Below, piece after piece: positions 1 through 7,459 of a stretch of 28,387 bases of DNA. The notes beneath the pieces are model-generated. The model saw only the letters and a list, made by a program, of their open reading frames with translations, was not told the DNA's origin and did not search any database. The stretch's first letter is position 1. Every line of letters starts with the position of its first letter. The translations under genes and the position numbers were made by a program. Origin of the DNA: a virus; the IMG/VR virus record IMGVR_UViG_3300046006_003408, positions 1 through 28,387 of that record; one strand, written 5' to 3'.

Positions 1-1335
1 ATTAACTCAGGTGGACTATCACGCAAAACAACAGTAAGCAACTTTTTATCCAATGTGCGTGCTGATTTGACTTCCATAAGCGTGAGCTTGAACAACAAAG
101 TCAATGCCACTAATACCACAGTTATCAACAGCTTGACAGCCAGTGTTATACAGCTTAATCAAAACCTTGTCAGCAACAGTGCAGCACTGGCCCAACAAAT
201 TAGTGTGGTAAATGTCAGCTTGGGTAACTCTTTAACTGCCAGTGTTAATACCTTGAACCAAGCTATTATCAGCAACAGCAGCATATTGGCACAACAAATC
301 AACAGTGTCAATGCATATGTGTTAGGGGTAGGGGCCGCGGCAGTAAGTGCGCTTAATCAAGCTATTATCAGCAACAGCAGCATATTGGCACAACAAATCA
401 ACAGTGTCAATGCATATGTGTTGGGATATACTGATGCAGCAGTTAGCACACTTAATCAAGCTATTGCCAGCAACAGCAGTGTGCTGGCTCAAAGTATAAC
501 CACAGTAAGCACCACTTTGGGCAGTGTAAGTGGCAGCGTTACGACCTTGAGCACGAGTGTCAACGGGCTTAATAATACCTGGAGCGTGAAACTTGACAGC
601 AATGGCTACATAAGCGGCATTACCAGTGTAAACAACGGCAACATTGCCAACATTGTGATTAATGCCGACAACTTTTTTGTCAGCAAGGCAGGTGCAAATG
701 GCAACGTAGCTGCATTTAGTATTGATACACTAGCCAATCCACCAACTTTAACGTTCTTGGGAAAAATAAGTGCTGGTAGTATTGAAAGTGGCAGCATAAG
801 CACCGCCAATATTTACATAAGTGCGAATACCACGCCCAGTGCCAACTATTTTGCTATTGAAGGAACCAATCAAAGACTAACAGTAAGAGATGGCCAGAAC
901 CGCGAGCGTATACGTCTGGGGTACTTGAGTAATAATGCACCAGGCACAGATCCTGGTAACTATGGATTGAACATTTACGACACAACTGGCAATATCATTC
1001 TGGGAGCAAATGGACTGGGTAATGCTGTTGTTTATCCTGCAAACATGCCCTTGGGAACTACCACAGTGGCATATGGCGCGTGGGCAGGTAGCGGAAATGT
1101 GGCGCTTAACCCAGACCCTACAGTATATCAAATAGCCAGCTTCAATGTTAATGTGCAAGCAAGTGGGGAGGGTGTTCTCATTCTCAGCAGCGGACTTTTC
1201 AACAGTTATTTGGCCAATCTGGTTACACCTACACCTACGCCGCCACCGCCACCTAGCCCACCGCCACCCACACCCGAGCCTCCTTTCATACCGCCGCAGG
1301 AATATTATGGCGGTGAAGGTTCTGGCGGCAACTGA
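1..1335 (+). CDS. Tail fibre / tail-tip protein with DUF1983-like region, 5' partial
   Basis: The frame is open from base 1 to a stop at 1335, so the true start lies upstream; the GTG at 55 is only the first start-like codon inside the window. The N-terminal half is low-complexity (S, N, T, V, L, Q) with heptad-like repeats ending in LAQQI and NSVNAYVLG, suggesting a trimeric coiled-coil or fibrous shaft. Around bases 580-830 it reads WSVKLDSNGYISG, then NIVINADNFFVS, then a SAGSIESGSISTANI stretch, which matches the DUF1983-type region near the end of lambda J-like host-specificity proteins and other tail-tip proteins. The last 40 residues are a proline run followed by a Gly-rich tail. Likely acts on the virion surface in host contact. 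The family call is from memory of motifs; a generic fibre is the alternative. Confidence 0.72.
   Translation: MNSGGLSRKTTVSNFLSNVRADLTSISVSLNNKVNATNTTVINSLTASVIQLNQNLVSNSAALAQQISVVNVSLGNSLTASVNTLNQAIISNSSILAQQINSVNAYVLGVGAAAVSALNQAIISNSSILAQQINSVNAYVLGYTDAAVSTLNQAIASNSSVLAQSITTVSTTLGSVSGSVTTLSTSVNGLNNTWSVKLDSNGYISGITSVNNGNIANIVINADNFFVSKAGANGNVAAFSIDTLANPPTLTFLGKISAGSIESGSISTANIYISANTTPSANYFAIEGTNQRLTVRDGQNRERIRLGYLSNNAPGTDPGNYGLNIYDTTGNIILGANGLGNAVVYPANMPLGTTTVAYGAWAGSGNVALNPDPTVYQIASFNVNVQASGEGVLILSSGLFNSYLANLVTPTPTPPPPPSPPPPTPEPPFIPPQEYYGGEGSGGN
259..422 (+). repeat. 65-bp perfect direct repeat inside the fibre gene, 99-bp period
   Basis: Bases 259-323 and 358-422 are identical and offset by exactly 99 bases (33 codons). 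Both copies encode an AIISNSSILAQQINSVNAYV unit. A third, diverged unit follows (AIASNSSVLAQSITTV) and weaker ones precede it. The period is a multiple of three, so gain or loss of a unit keeps the frame. Confidence 0.9.
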
Positions 1336-1357
1336 TAGCTAATTTCAAGGATTAAAA

Positions 1358-1582
1358 ATGACAGTTACCCTTACATTACGACGTAGAAATCCTGACAACA
1401 CAGTGACCAATCTAAGTGTATTGACTACAACTAGTTCCACTTTGCTACCTACGTCTTTTACTTTGACAGATTACCCCCCTCAACTGGGAGTTAATTCCTA
1501 TGAACTCGTAGCCACTAGTGCCGACAGTGATAGAATTCAATACTACAATGTCAATCTATCAGGATTATGGGTTCGCCGATAA
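1358..1582 (+). CDS. Small protein of unknown function
   Basis: A 74-residue protein starting with ATG 22 bases after the fibre stop, with a weak AAGGAT ribosome site. It has no cysteine, no membrane segment and no motif I recognise. It is rich in Thr, Ser, Leu and Val and reads like a small beta-rich domain (TVTLTLRRRNPDNTVTNLSVL). Its place directly behind a fibre gene and before a glycosyltransferase-like gene, all on the plus strand, suggests a minor virion or fibre-accessory protein, but that is inference from position only. Confidence 0.6.
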   Translation: MTVTLTLRRRNPDNTVTNLSVLTTTSSTLLPTSFTLTDYPPQLGVNSYELVATSADSDRIQYYNVNLSGLWVRR

Positions 1583-1600
1583 AATTCATATAATGTCGGC

Positions 1601-3430
1601 ATGGACATAGAAACTGCATGGGATTTATACAAGAATAACAACTGGCAATCAGCCTGGGAGATCTGTCAAGATCTAGTAGACAAAAACGCACAGCATGCAG
1701 ACGCATGGCATATTGGCGGTGTTTGTTTACGTAACTTAAAACAAACTACCACAGCACAAAAATGGCTGATGCATGCAGTGCAACTATTACCGCAAGCGTG
1801 GGAACCTTGGTATAACCTAGCCTTGGTCTATCAAGACACACAACAATGGCCCAACAGTTTGCAAGCATGCAAGCAAGCTGAACAGTTTTATCAGCAAGAC
1901 ACCCGAATACAAATCTGCAAACTTATTAACTTGATTCATCTTGAAGATCTCAACACATGGCAGGATGTCTGGCAGAATATCAAAAATCTTGACACTACAT
2001 TTGGTTGGGATTTAGTTGCCAATGCCTGTGAGCAACAACAACACTATGACCTTGCACAACAAGTTTACGATCAGCTTATAATACGCGAACCCCAGCAGGC
2101 TCTTTGGTGGAATAATCGCAGCAGTGTTTGTTATAAACAAAACAACGTTTCTCAAGCTCTGCACGATGCTCTGCAGGCAAATCTTCTGGATCACACTCAG
2201 GGCTGGCACAACATGGCTGTGGCATGGCAAGCAGTAAAAAACCTAGACATGAGCTTGCAATGTTATTCACAAGCGTTGCAACACAATCCTTGTGCTAGTG
2301 AAACTTGGAACAATCGCAGTGTGATTTTCCACGCACAAGGAAAAACCACAGAGGCTATACAAGATGCCAATCGCAGCTTGGAAATTGATCCTCGCAACAT
2401 AGCAGCTAGAAACAATCGTGGCACGTATTTTCTTGACATCATGAACTATGTTGCTGCGTTACAAGACTTTCAACAAGCAGCAACTTGGGCACCTGATAAT
2501 CGCGATGTGGCTTTTAATCATAGCATAGCTTTGTTTAAAACCCACAGTTGGCAACAAGCATGGTGTTATTGGGAACATCGGGAGATCCCACAAGTTTTAT
2601 CACAAGATATTCCTGTGTATAACGGGCAACAAATATTAAGCAACAAAAAGATTGCTGTAATACATGAACAAGGTTACGGCGACAGTATTCAGTTTGCTAG
2701 ATATATCCAATGGCTGAAAAAGCAAGGTGCGCAAACTCATGTAATAATTCCTCAGCCCTTGCATAGATTATTTCAAGGACTTCCGGGGTGTGATCATATA
2801 CAAGAACAGCTTCCGGGACCTGGTGATGTGGATTATCAAGTTGCCATGATGAGTATTCCCCATTGCATGAGCAGCCAATGGGACTTCCAAGCGCAACACA
2901 ACAGCTATTTTCAATTAGATGCGGACAACCTTCTCATGTGGCGGCCTGCCCGTGCAAAAACTCCACGTTTACAAGTGGGGATTGCTTGGCGTGGTAATCC
3001 TGATCACAAAAATGCCCGCAATAGAAATATTAACTTGCAGTCACTGGAACCACTGTTTCAGTTGCCTTGTGATTTCCATGTGTTACACACCGATACTACC
3101 AGTCAGGAGCAAGACATTATCGGGAAATATCACAACGTATCTATATTACCTGAACCTATAAAAGATTTCAGTGACACAGCAGCAATAATACACTATTGCG
3201 ATTTAGTAATCTCAGTGGATACCAGTGTGTTACACTTGTCTGGTGCTTTGGCCAAAAAGTCTTGGGCGTTATTGCCTTACAACAGTTGTTGGCGTTGGGG
3301 GCATCACGAGGCTAAAACCTCCCCGTGGTATTGCGACATGACGCTTTACCGCCAGTCGCAGCCACAGGACTGGACTGGCGTTGTAAAGACAGTTACATGG
3401 GACTTACTGACCTTATTAAATGGCAGGTAG
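1601..3430 (+). CDS. TPR-repeat protein with C-terminal GT9-like glycosyltransferase domain
   Basis: 609 residues. The first ~300 are tandem tetratricopeptide units (for example AWHIGGVCLRNLKQTTTAQK, WNNRSSVCYKQNNVSQALHD, ARNNRGTYFLDIMNYVAALQ). Residues from ~350 onward resemble heptosyltransferase/GT9-like folds: IAVIHEQGYGDSIQFARYIQ near 350, GIAWRGNPDHKNARNRNI near 460, and a D.AAIIHYCDLVISVDTSVLHLSGAL-type sugar-nucleotide site near 530-550, followed by LPYNSCWRWG. TPR-GT fusions of this kind occur in marine bacteria and their T4-like phages. A plausible role is sugar transfer to host surface or virion components; substrate unknown. Its 3' end overlaps the convergent nrdB by 15 bases. The ATG at 1601 is used because the earlier ATG at 1593 meets a stop within six codons. 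Confidence 0.8.
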   Translation: MDIETAWDLYKNNNWQSAWEICQDLVDKNAQHADAWHIGGVCLRNLKQTTTAQKWLMHAVQLLPQAWEPWYNLALVYQDTQQWPNSLQACKQAEQFYQQDTRIQICKLINLIHLEDLNTWQDVWQNIKNLDTTFGWDLVANACEQQQHYDLAQQVYDQLIIREPQQALWWNNRSSVCYKQNNVSQALHDALQANLLDHTQGWHNMAVAWQAVKNLDMSLQCYSQALQHNPCASETWNNRSVIFHAQGKTTEAIQDANRSLEIDPRNIAARNNRGTYFLDIMNYVAALQDFQQAATWAPDNRDVAFNHSIALFKTHSWQQAWCYWEHREIPQVLSQDIPVYNGQQILSNKKIAVIHEQGYGDSIQFARYIQWLKKQGAQTHVIIPQPLHRLFQGLPGCDHIQEQLPGPGDVDYQVAMMSIPHCMSSQWDFQAQHNSYFQLDADNLLMWRPARAKTPRLQVGIAWRGNPDHKNARNRNINLQSLEPLFQLPCDFHVLHTDTTSQEQDIIGKYHNVSILPEPIKDFSDTAAIIHYCDLVISVDTSVLHLSGALAKKSWALLPYNSCWRWGHHEAKTSPWYCDMTLYRQSQPQDWTGVVKTVTWDLLTLLNGR

Positions 3431-4516
3431 TTCCTGATAGTTGATTTGATCGCCCATTACGCCCACAATGTAGTTTGTGCTTTCGGATTCTTGCAAAGCT
3501 GTTTGCTTTTTATCAGTCTCCACATGCTTGTTGAACCAAGGAATAGGAGTGGTTTTAGGGCTGGGAGTTGCGTAGCGAATACCAATGTCTTTTAGAGATT
3601 GATTGGCTGTGAAGTCCACAAAATCTTTGAGAATAGCAGCGTTCAACCCAATAACTGGACCTTTCTTAAACAGATAGTCAGCCCAGTCTTTTTCCTCTTG
3701 TATGACATCCAAGTAAAGTTTATAAACTTCTCCTTGGCATTCTTCTCGTGCCTGTGCAAATCTTGCATCTTCTTTCACAAGCTGATTGATTATCCAAGCT
3801 GTCCAACCCTTGTGCAGCAGTTCATCTTGTAGAATCAAACTAATGATGTTGCCATTGCCCATGAAGATTTTGTTTTCCACCATGGCAAGACTTGTGGCAA
3901 AACTTACCATAAACCTCAGTGCTTCCAGCGCATAGCTTGCATGCAGTGCCATCCAAATGGCGCGAATATGTTCTGCTTCGCTAACTGGCAGCCCCAGCTC
4001 TTTTTTGCAGTTGAGTAAATGTAGATCATCATAATATCCGCCCACACTGCTGGCCATGTCCACGATTTCCTGCGTGTCATGAATGGTATTAAACACATCC
4101 TTGGGCACATTGTAGATGTTTCTAATGATGTGACTGTAGCTTTTGCTGTGTAGATTGGTTTCAAAAAAGCCCCAGTTATACATGATAGCTTCCAGCTCGG
4201 GGATACTGCACACTGGCGTAAACACCTGAGTAGGTGCTCGCCCCTGCAAGCTGTCTAGTGCAGTTTGCCTTAGCAAGTTGCTGGTGAAAATATGCTTGAC
4301 TGCGTCACTGGCATTTTTGAAATCTGCTGCGTCTTTTGTAAGATCAATTTCTTCAGGAACCCAAAAGAATCCACGAGCTGTGAGTTCAAAGTCTGCTATG
4401 CGCTTGTATTTCACCTCTTCAAAACGTTGAATAGTTACTGGACCCTGAGGATCCAGAAACATTTTCCTAGACAAATAATCAGTTGTAGTGGAAAGGTTGT
4501 ATTGCTGTTTGCTCAT
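3416..4516 (-). CDS. nrdB: Ribonucleoside-diphosphate reductase, class Ia beta subunit (R2)
   Basis: The small RNR subunit houses the diiron-tyrosyl radical cofactor that drives ribonucleotide reduction in NrdA. I place the start at ATG 4516 (MSKQQYNLS), preceded by TGAGGAA at good spacing; the longer reading to 4582 runs into nrdA. That gives 366 residues, normal for R2. Visible family signatures: LDSLQGR with metal ligand D88, the helix with E119 and H123, radical Tyr127 in SKSYSHIIRN, E198 in LEALRF, and E232/H235 in QDELLH. Between E119 and H123 there are three residues (E-TNL-H) instead of the canonical two (ExxH), see findings. It follows nrdA by 10 bases in one operon. Confidence 0.95.
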   Translation of the reverse strand: MSKQQYNLSTTTDYLSRKMFLDPQGPVTIQRFEEVKYKRIADFELTARGFFWVPEEIDLTKDAADFKNASDAVKHIFTSNLLRQTALDSLQGRAPTQVFTPVCSIPELEAIMYNWGFFETNLHSKSYSHIIRNIYNVPKDVFNTIHDTQEIVDMASSVGGYYDDLHLLNCKKELGLPVSEAEHIRAIWMALHASYALEALRFMVSFATSLAMVENKIFMGNGNIISLILQDELLHKGWTAWIINQLVKEDARFAQAREECQGEVYKLYLDVIQEEKDWADYLFKKGPVIGLNAAILKDFVDFTANQSLKDIGIRYATPSPKTTPIPWFNKHVETDKKQTALQESESTNYIVGVMGDQINYQELPAI

Positions 4517-4526
4517 GTGTTTTTCC

Positions 4527-6860
4527 TCAAAGCTTGCATGCGTCACAATCCGAATCATCAATATCTTCAATGTCAGTTGCAAGCGGTTGTTGCTCAGGTT
4601 CTTGAGCGGTTTTACTGCCTTGTTTGTTTACCAAACTGTAATACAAGGACTTCAGCCCCCATTTGTGTGCTAGCATCAAGTTGCGTGCAACAAGTGTGGC
4701 AGGTATTTTTCTCTGTGGATAATGTGCAGGGTTGTAAAAGGTATTTGTGCTAATGGATTGATCAACATACGCAGCAAGCACAGCAGATGTTTTCAGGTAA
4801 TCCACGCAATCTTTTTGTTCCCACATGAGTTGATAACGATTTTTCAAACGTTGATATTCCGGAACAACTTGTGTGAGACTGCTGGCACGACTTTCCTTTG
4901 TGGTGATCAAGCTCATGGGCATTTCAATGCCGTTTGTGCTGTTAATGGCCACACTGCTGCTTTCCACAGGTGCAATAGCCATTAATGTGGCATTGCGCAC
5001 GCCATGTTCCAGCATTTGCTGACGCAGGGGTTCCCAATCTAGTTCAGGTTGAAAATCTGTTAGTTCATTTACACCGGGATTTCTACGTTCCCAGGGAAAC
5101 ACACCTTTACCGTAATATGTTCTAGAACTGTTTTCGCAACTGCCGCGCTCGCGTGCAAGTTCCACACTGGCTTCTGTCAAATAATAAGCTTGATGTTCCA
5201 TCCAGCTTTTGACTTCTGCCAAAGCTTCTGTTGTACCATAGCGGAAGTTTCTCTTGGCATGCCAGTAGGCAAGGTTAGTAACACCAATGCCCAAGGGCTG
5301 TATTTCTTTATTGCTTAGTTCACTTTGCACACTGAGATAGTCTTGATAATCCAAGATGTTACACAGGCTGCGATGCAGGATTCTGCATGCACGGCGCATG
5401 TCTTCGGGATTACGGAAACTGCCCCAGTTCATGCTGCCCAAGGTGCAAAGAGCAATGCGCCCGTTGGCATCGTCGAGACGCTGAAAGCTTTTTGTGGGTA
5501 GGAAAATCTCCATGCACAAGTTGCTTTGATATATAGGATCTACACGAGTATCAAAACTGCCTTGCTTTTGCACATTATCAATATATGCAAGATAAATCCT
5601 GCCAGTATCAGTGCGTTCTTTGAGAATACCGCCACGGAATACTTCATCAGCACTCATTACTTTTTTGCGCAGATCACTGCGTGACTCATATTCCACATAA
5701 AGCTTTTCAAACTCATCGCTGTCACGATAAAATGCTTCATATAGATCAGGCACTTGGTTGGGATCAAAAAATGTGATGTTTTGTTTGTCGCGGAATCTAC
5801 GCCAAAAGAAAGCACTCAATACCACACCGTAGTCCATGTGACGCACACGAGTTTCTTCAGTGCCTTGATTGTTTTTCAACACAATCAAGTCATCAAACTG
5901 ATAGTGCCAGATGGGATAAAAGATAGTTGCGCTGGCGTTGCGTATTCCGCCTTGACTGCATGAACGCAAGTCACCAAACCATTTCTTCAAAAACGGCACA
6001 ACACCAGTGTGCATGATTTCGCCACCGCGAATCTCGCTGCCCAGAGGTCGCATGCGTCCCATTTCTAGACCAATGCCTGCACGCTTGCTGGCGTATTTGG
6101 CCATCATTTCGCCACTGGCGAAAATGCTGTCGAGATTGTCGTCGCTGCGAATCAGCACACAACTGCTGAACTGTTTGGTAGGTGTGCCCAAGCCTGCCAG
6201 CACAGGTGTTGCTAGTGTGAATAGGCCATCGCTTGCGCAATTGTAATATTCGCGAATATATCGCAAGCGTGCATTTTCCGGACCTTCACGATGAAACACC
6301 GTGGCGGCTGCAATAATATAGCGCACTTGTGGTGTTTCGTAAACTTGCCGAGTTGCGCGATTGCGAACTAGATATTTGTCGATAAGTTGTTCGATGGCAG
6401 CATAACTGTAGCTTTCATCCTTGCTGTGATCAAGCATGTCATTCATTTTGTCCCAGTCGTCTTGACTATACCATTCAAGAAGTTCTGGTGTATATAGCCC
6501 TAAAGCTACATTTTTCTTGACAATGTCCACAAGATGCGGTGGTTCATACCCACCATACACGTCTTTTCTCAGCATGCTGACTCGATGCTTGCCAGCAACA
6601 TACTGATAGTTCACATGTGCTAAATCAGGATCTTGCTCTACGTCAATCAAGTTGACTATTGCACGTAATGTGACCTCGTCAATTTCCTTGGTGGTAATCC
6701 CATCGTAAAACTGTGGTTGAGCACGAATTTCAATCATGCTTTGGCTCACATCACTTATCCCACGACAGATTTTGCCAATCTGCGCTTGCCATTTTTCAAT
6801 TAATAGTGGTTCTCTCTTGCCGCTTCTTTTAATAACATTTATTTGTTTCATTGACGTCAT
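4527..6860 (-). CDS. nrdA: Ribonucleoside-diphosphate reductase, class Ia alpha subunit (R1)
   Basis: Catalytic RNR subunit, converting ribonucleoside diphosphates to deoxy forms for phage replication. 777 residues from ATG 6860. Residues ~8-95 form an ATP-cone (VIKRSGKREPLLIEKW...), the allosteric activity site. Catalytic residues: C234 (QFSSCVLI), N447-C449-E451 in SNLCMEIFLPT, C472 in ALCTLGSMNWG, the radical-relay Tyr pair in LKSLYYSL, and the C-terminal redox CxxC (DCDACKL). An upstream GTG at 6878 is in frame, but it coincides with the predicted transcription start. ATG 6860 has AAAGG 10 bases upstream and is preferred. No intein or intron interrupts the gene. Cotranscribed with nrdB. 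Confidence 0.96.
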   Translation of the reverse strand: MTSMKQINVIKRSGKREPLLIEKWQAQIGKICRGISDVSQSMIEIRAQPQFYDGITTKEIDEVTLRAIVNLIDVEQDPDLAHVNYQYVAGKHRVSMLRKDVYGGYEPPHLVDIVKKNVALGLYTPELLEWYSQDDWDKMNDMLDHSKDESYSYAAIEQLIDKYLVRNRATRQVYETPQVRYIIAAATVFHREGPENARLRYIREYYNCASDGLFTLATPVLAGLGTPTKQFSSCVLIRSDDNLDSIFASGEMMAKYASKRAGIGLEMGRMRPLGSEIRGGEIMHTGVVPFLKKWFGDLRSCSQGGIRNASATIFYPIWHYQFDDLIVLKNNQGTEETRVRHMDYGVVLSAFFWRRFRDKQNITFFDPNQVPDLYEAFYRDSDEFEKLYVEYESRSDLRKKVMSADEVFRGGILKERTDTGRIYLAYIDNVQKQGSFDTRVDPIYQSNLCMEIFLPTKSFQRLDDANGRIALCTLGSMNWGSFRNPEDMRRACRILHRSLCNILDYQDYLSVQSELSNKEIQPLGIGVTNLAYWHAKRNFRYGTTEALAEVKSWMEHQAYYLTEASVELARERGSCENSSRTYYGKGVFPWERRNPGVNELTDFQPELDWEPLRQQMLEHGVRNATLMAIAPVESSSVAINSTNGIEMPMSLITTKESRASSLTQVVPEYQRLKNRYQLMWEQKDCVDYLKTSAVLAAYVDQSISTNTFYNPAHYPQRKIPATLVARNLMLAHKWGLKSLYYSLVNKQGSKTAQEPEQQPLATDIEDIDDSDCDACKL

Positions 6861-6883
6861 ATAAGTGATGCCTTTCACAGTAG

Positions 6884-6889
6884 ATTATA
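6884..6889 (-). promoter_or_regulatory. TATAAT -10 box before nrdAB
   Basis: The minus strand reads TATAAT here, putting the start of transcription near 6877 and giving a leader of about 17 bases to ATG 6860 that contains AAAGG. The -35 side is weak (TTGCGT with an 18-base spacer), so an activator or a phage middle-type factor may help. The -35 region lies inside the hairpin at 6898-6917. Confidence 0.55.
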
Positions 6890-6897
6890 GACAGTGG

Positions 6898-6917
6898 TGC
6901 CTTGCTTACGCAAGGCA
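6898..6917. other. Perfect 8-bp hairpin between the 6933 gene and nrdA
   Basis: TGCCTTGC-TTAC-GCAAGGCA is a perfect inverted repeat with a 4-base loop. It sits just after the upstream minus-strand gene and over the -35 region of the nrdA promoter. It has no U-tract on the minus strand, so it is not a typical intrinsic terminator. It could be an operator, an mRNA processing site or a 3' stabiliser. Confidence 0.6.
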
Positions 6918-6932
6918 TGTAAATTCCGATGT

Positions 6933-7430
6933 TTAAACTGGCACAGGTAGGTATTTTTCTAAGTCACAGCGCCAACGATTCTGTAAAATAACATTGTTTC
7001 GTGGTAGTTGCCAAGATTTAATCTTGCGGTATTCCCATCCTATCAACCATGTGTTTGCAATGCAAACTGCCAGTTGTTCTTGATGCTGCTGTGTGTCACG
7101 CAGCAATAAAAGTTCCAAATCATGAGGTTGCCAACGTGAGTCTTGGGACAATGCACAGGTATAAAACATACCCAAACTCACGCTGTTCTCATCAAAATCA
7201 CCTTGATCTAAAAGCTGCCAGGGATTGGGCCAAGTGCCAAGTTGACTGTAATCTAAAACACGAGGTTTTAGTGGAGCCAAACTCCAAAAATCAACAATCT
7301 TTTCCAGCCAATCTTGATCTGAAAGATCTGGTGTCAACTCTCGACGTAATTTTTTCCAAGATGACAATCTGTGCTCACTTCCTTGCACAAAGTCTACTTG
7401 ACTCCAGGAAGTGCCGTTAACAACTGACAT
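6933..7430 (-). CDS. Conserved phage protein of unknown function
   Basis: 165 residues from ATG 7430 (MSVVNGTSWSQ), preceded by AGAGA; an in-frame TTG at 7448 is less likely. Trp-rich. The central segment LGTWPNPWQLLDQGDFDENS followed by SLGMFYTCAL resembles a conserved small-protein family I recall from T4-like marine phages (pattern W-P-PW-L--G-F-----L-M-YT--L), which has no assigned function. There are no cysteine clusters or membrane segments. It lies upstream of nrdA on the same strand but is separated by a hairpin and promoter, so probably not in the same transcript. Confidence 0.7.
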   Translation of the reverse strand: MSVVNGTSWSQVDFVQGSEHRLSSWKKLRRELTPDLSDQDWLEKIVDFWSLAPLKPRVLDYSQLGTWPNPWQLLDQGDFDENSVSLGMFYTCALSQDSRWQPHDLELLLLRDTQQHQEQLAVCIANTWLIGWEYRKIKSWQLPRNNVILQNRWRCDLEKYLPVPV

Positions 7431-7459
7431 GTTTATTTCTCTTGGCAACTGCGGTTGGA

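Noticed and set aside
259-422. Direct repeats considered as a CRISPR array
   Set aside because: Only two identical units with period 99, in frame inside a fibre gene, without varied spacers of uniform length.
4517-4582. Longer nrdB start at 4582
   Set aside because: It would overlap the nrdA 3' end, lacks a ribosome site, and adds residues with no match to R2 proteins. ATG 4516 has a clear ribosome site.
4292-4753. Plus-strand open frame of 153 codons across the nrdB/nrdA junction
   Set aside because: It lies antisense to two clearly identified enzymes, has a Cys/Phe-rich composition typical of a reversed coding frame, and has no ribosome site or family motif.
6861-6878. GTG 6878 as nrdA start
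   Set aside because: It falls at the predicted transcription start, leaving no leader, while ATG 6860 has AAAGG at suitable spacing.
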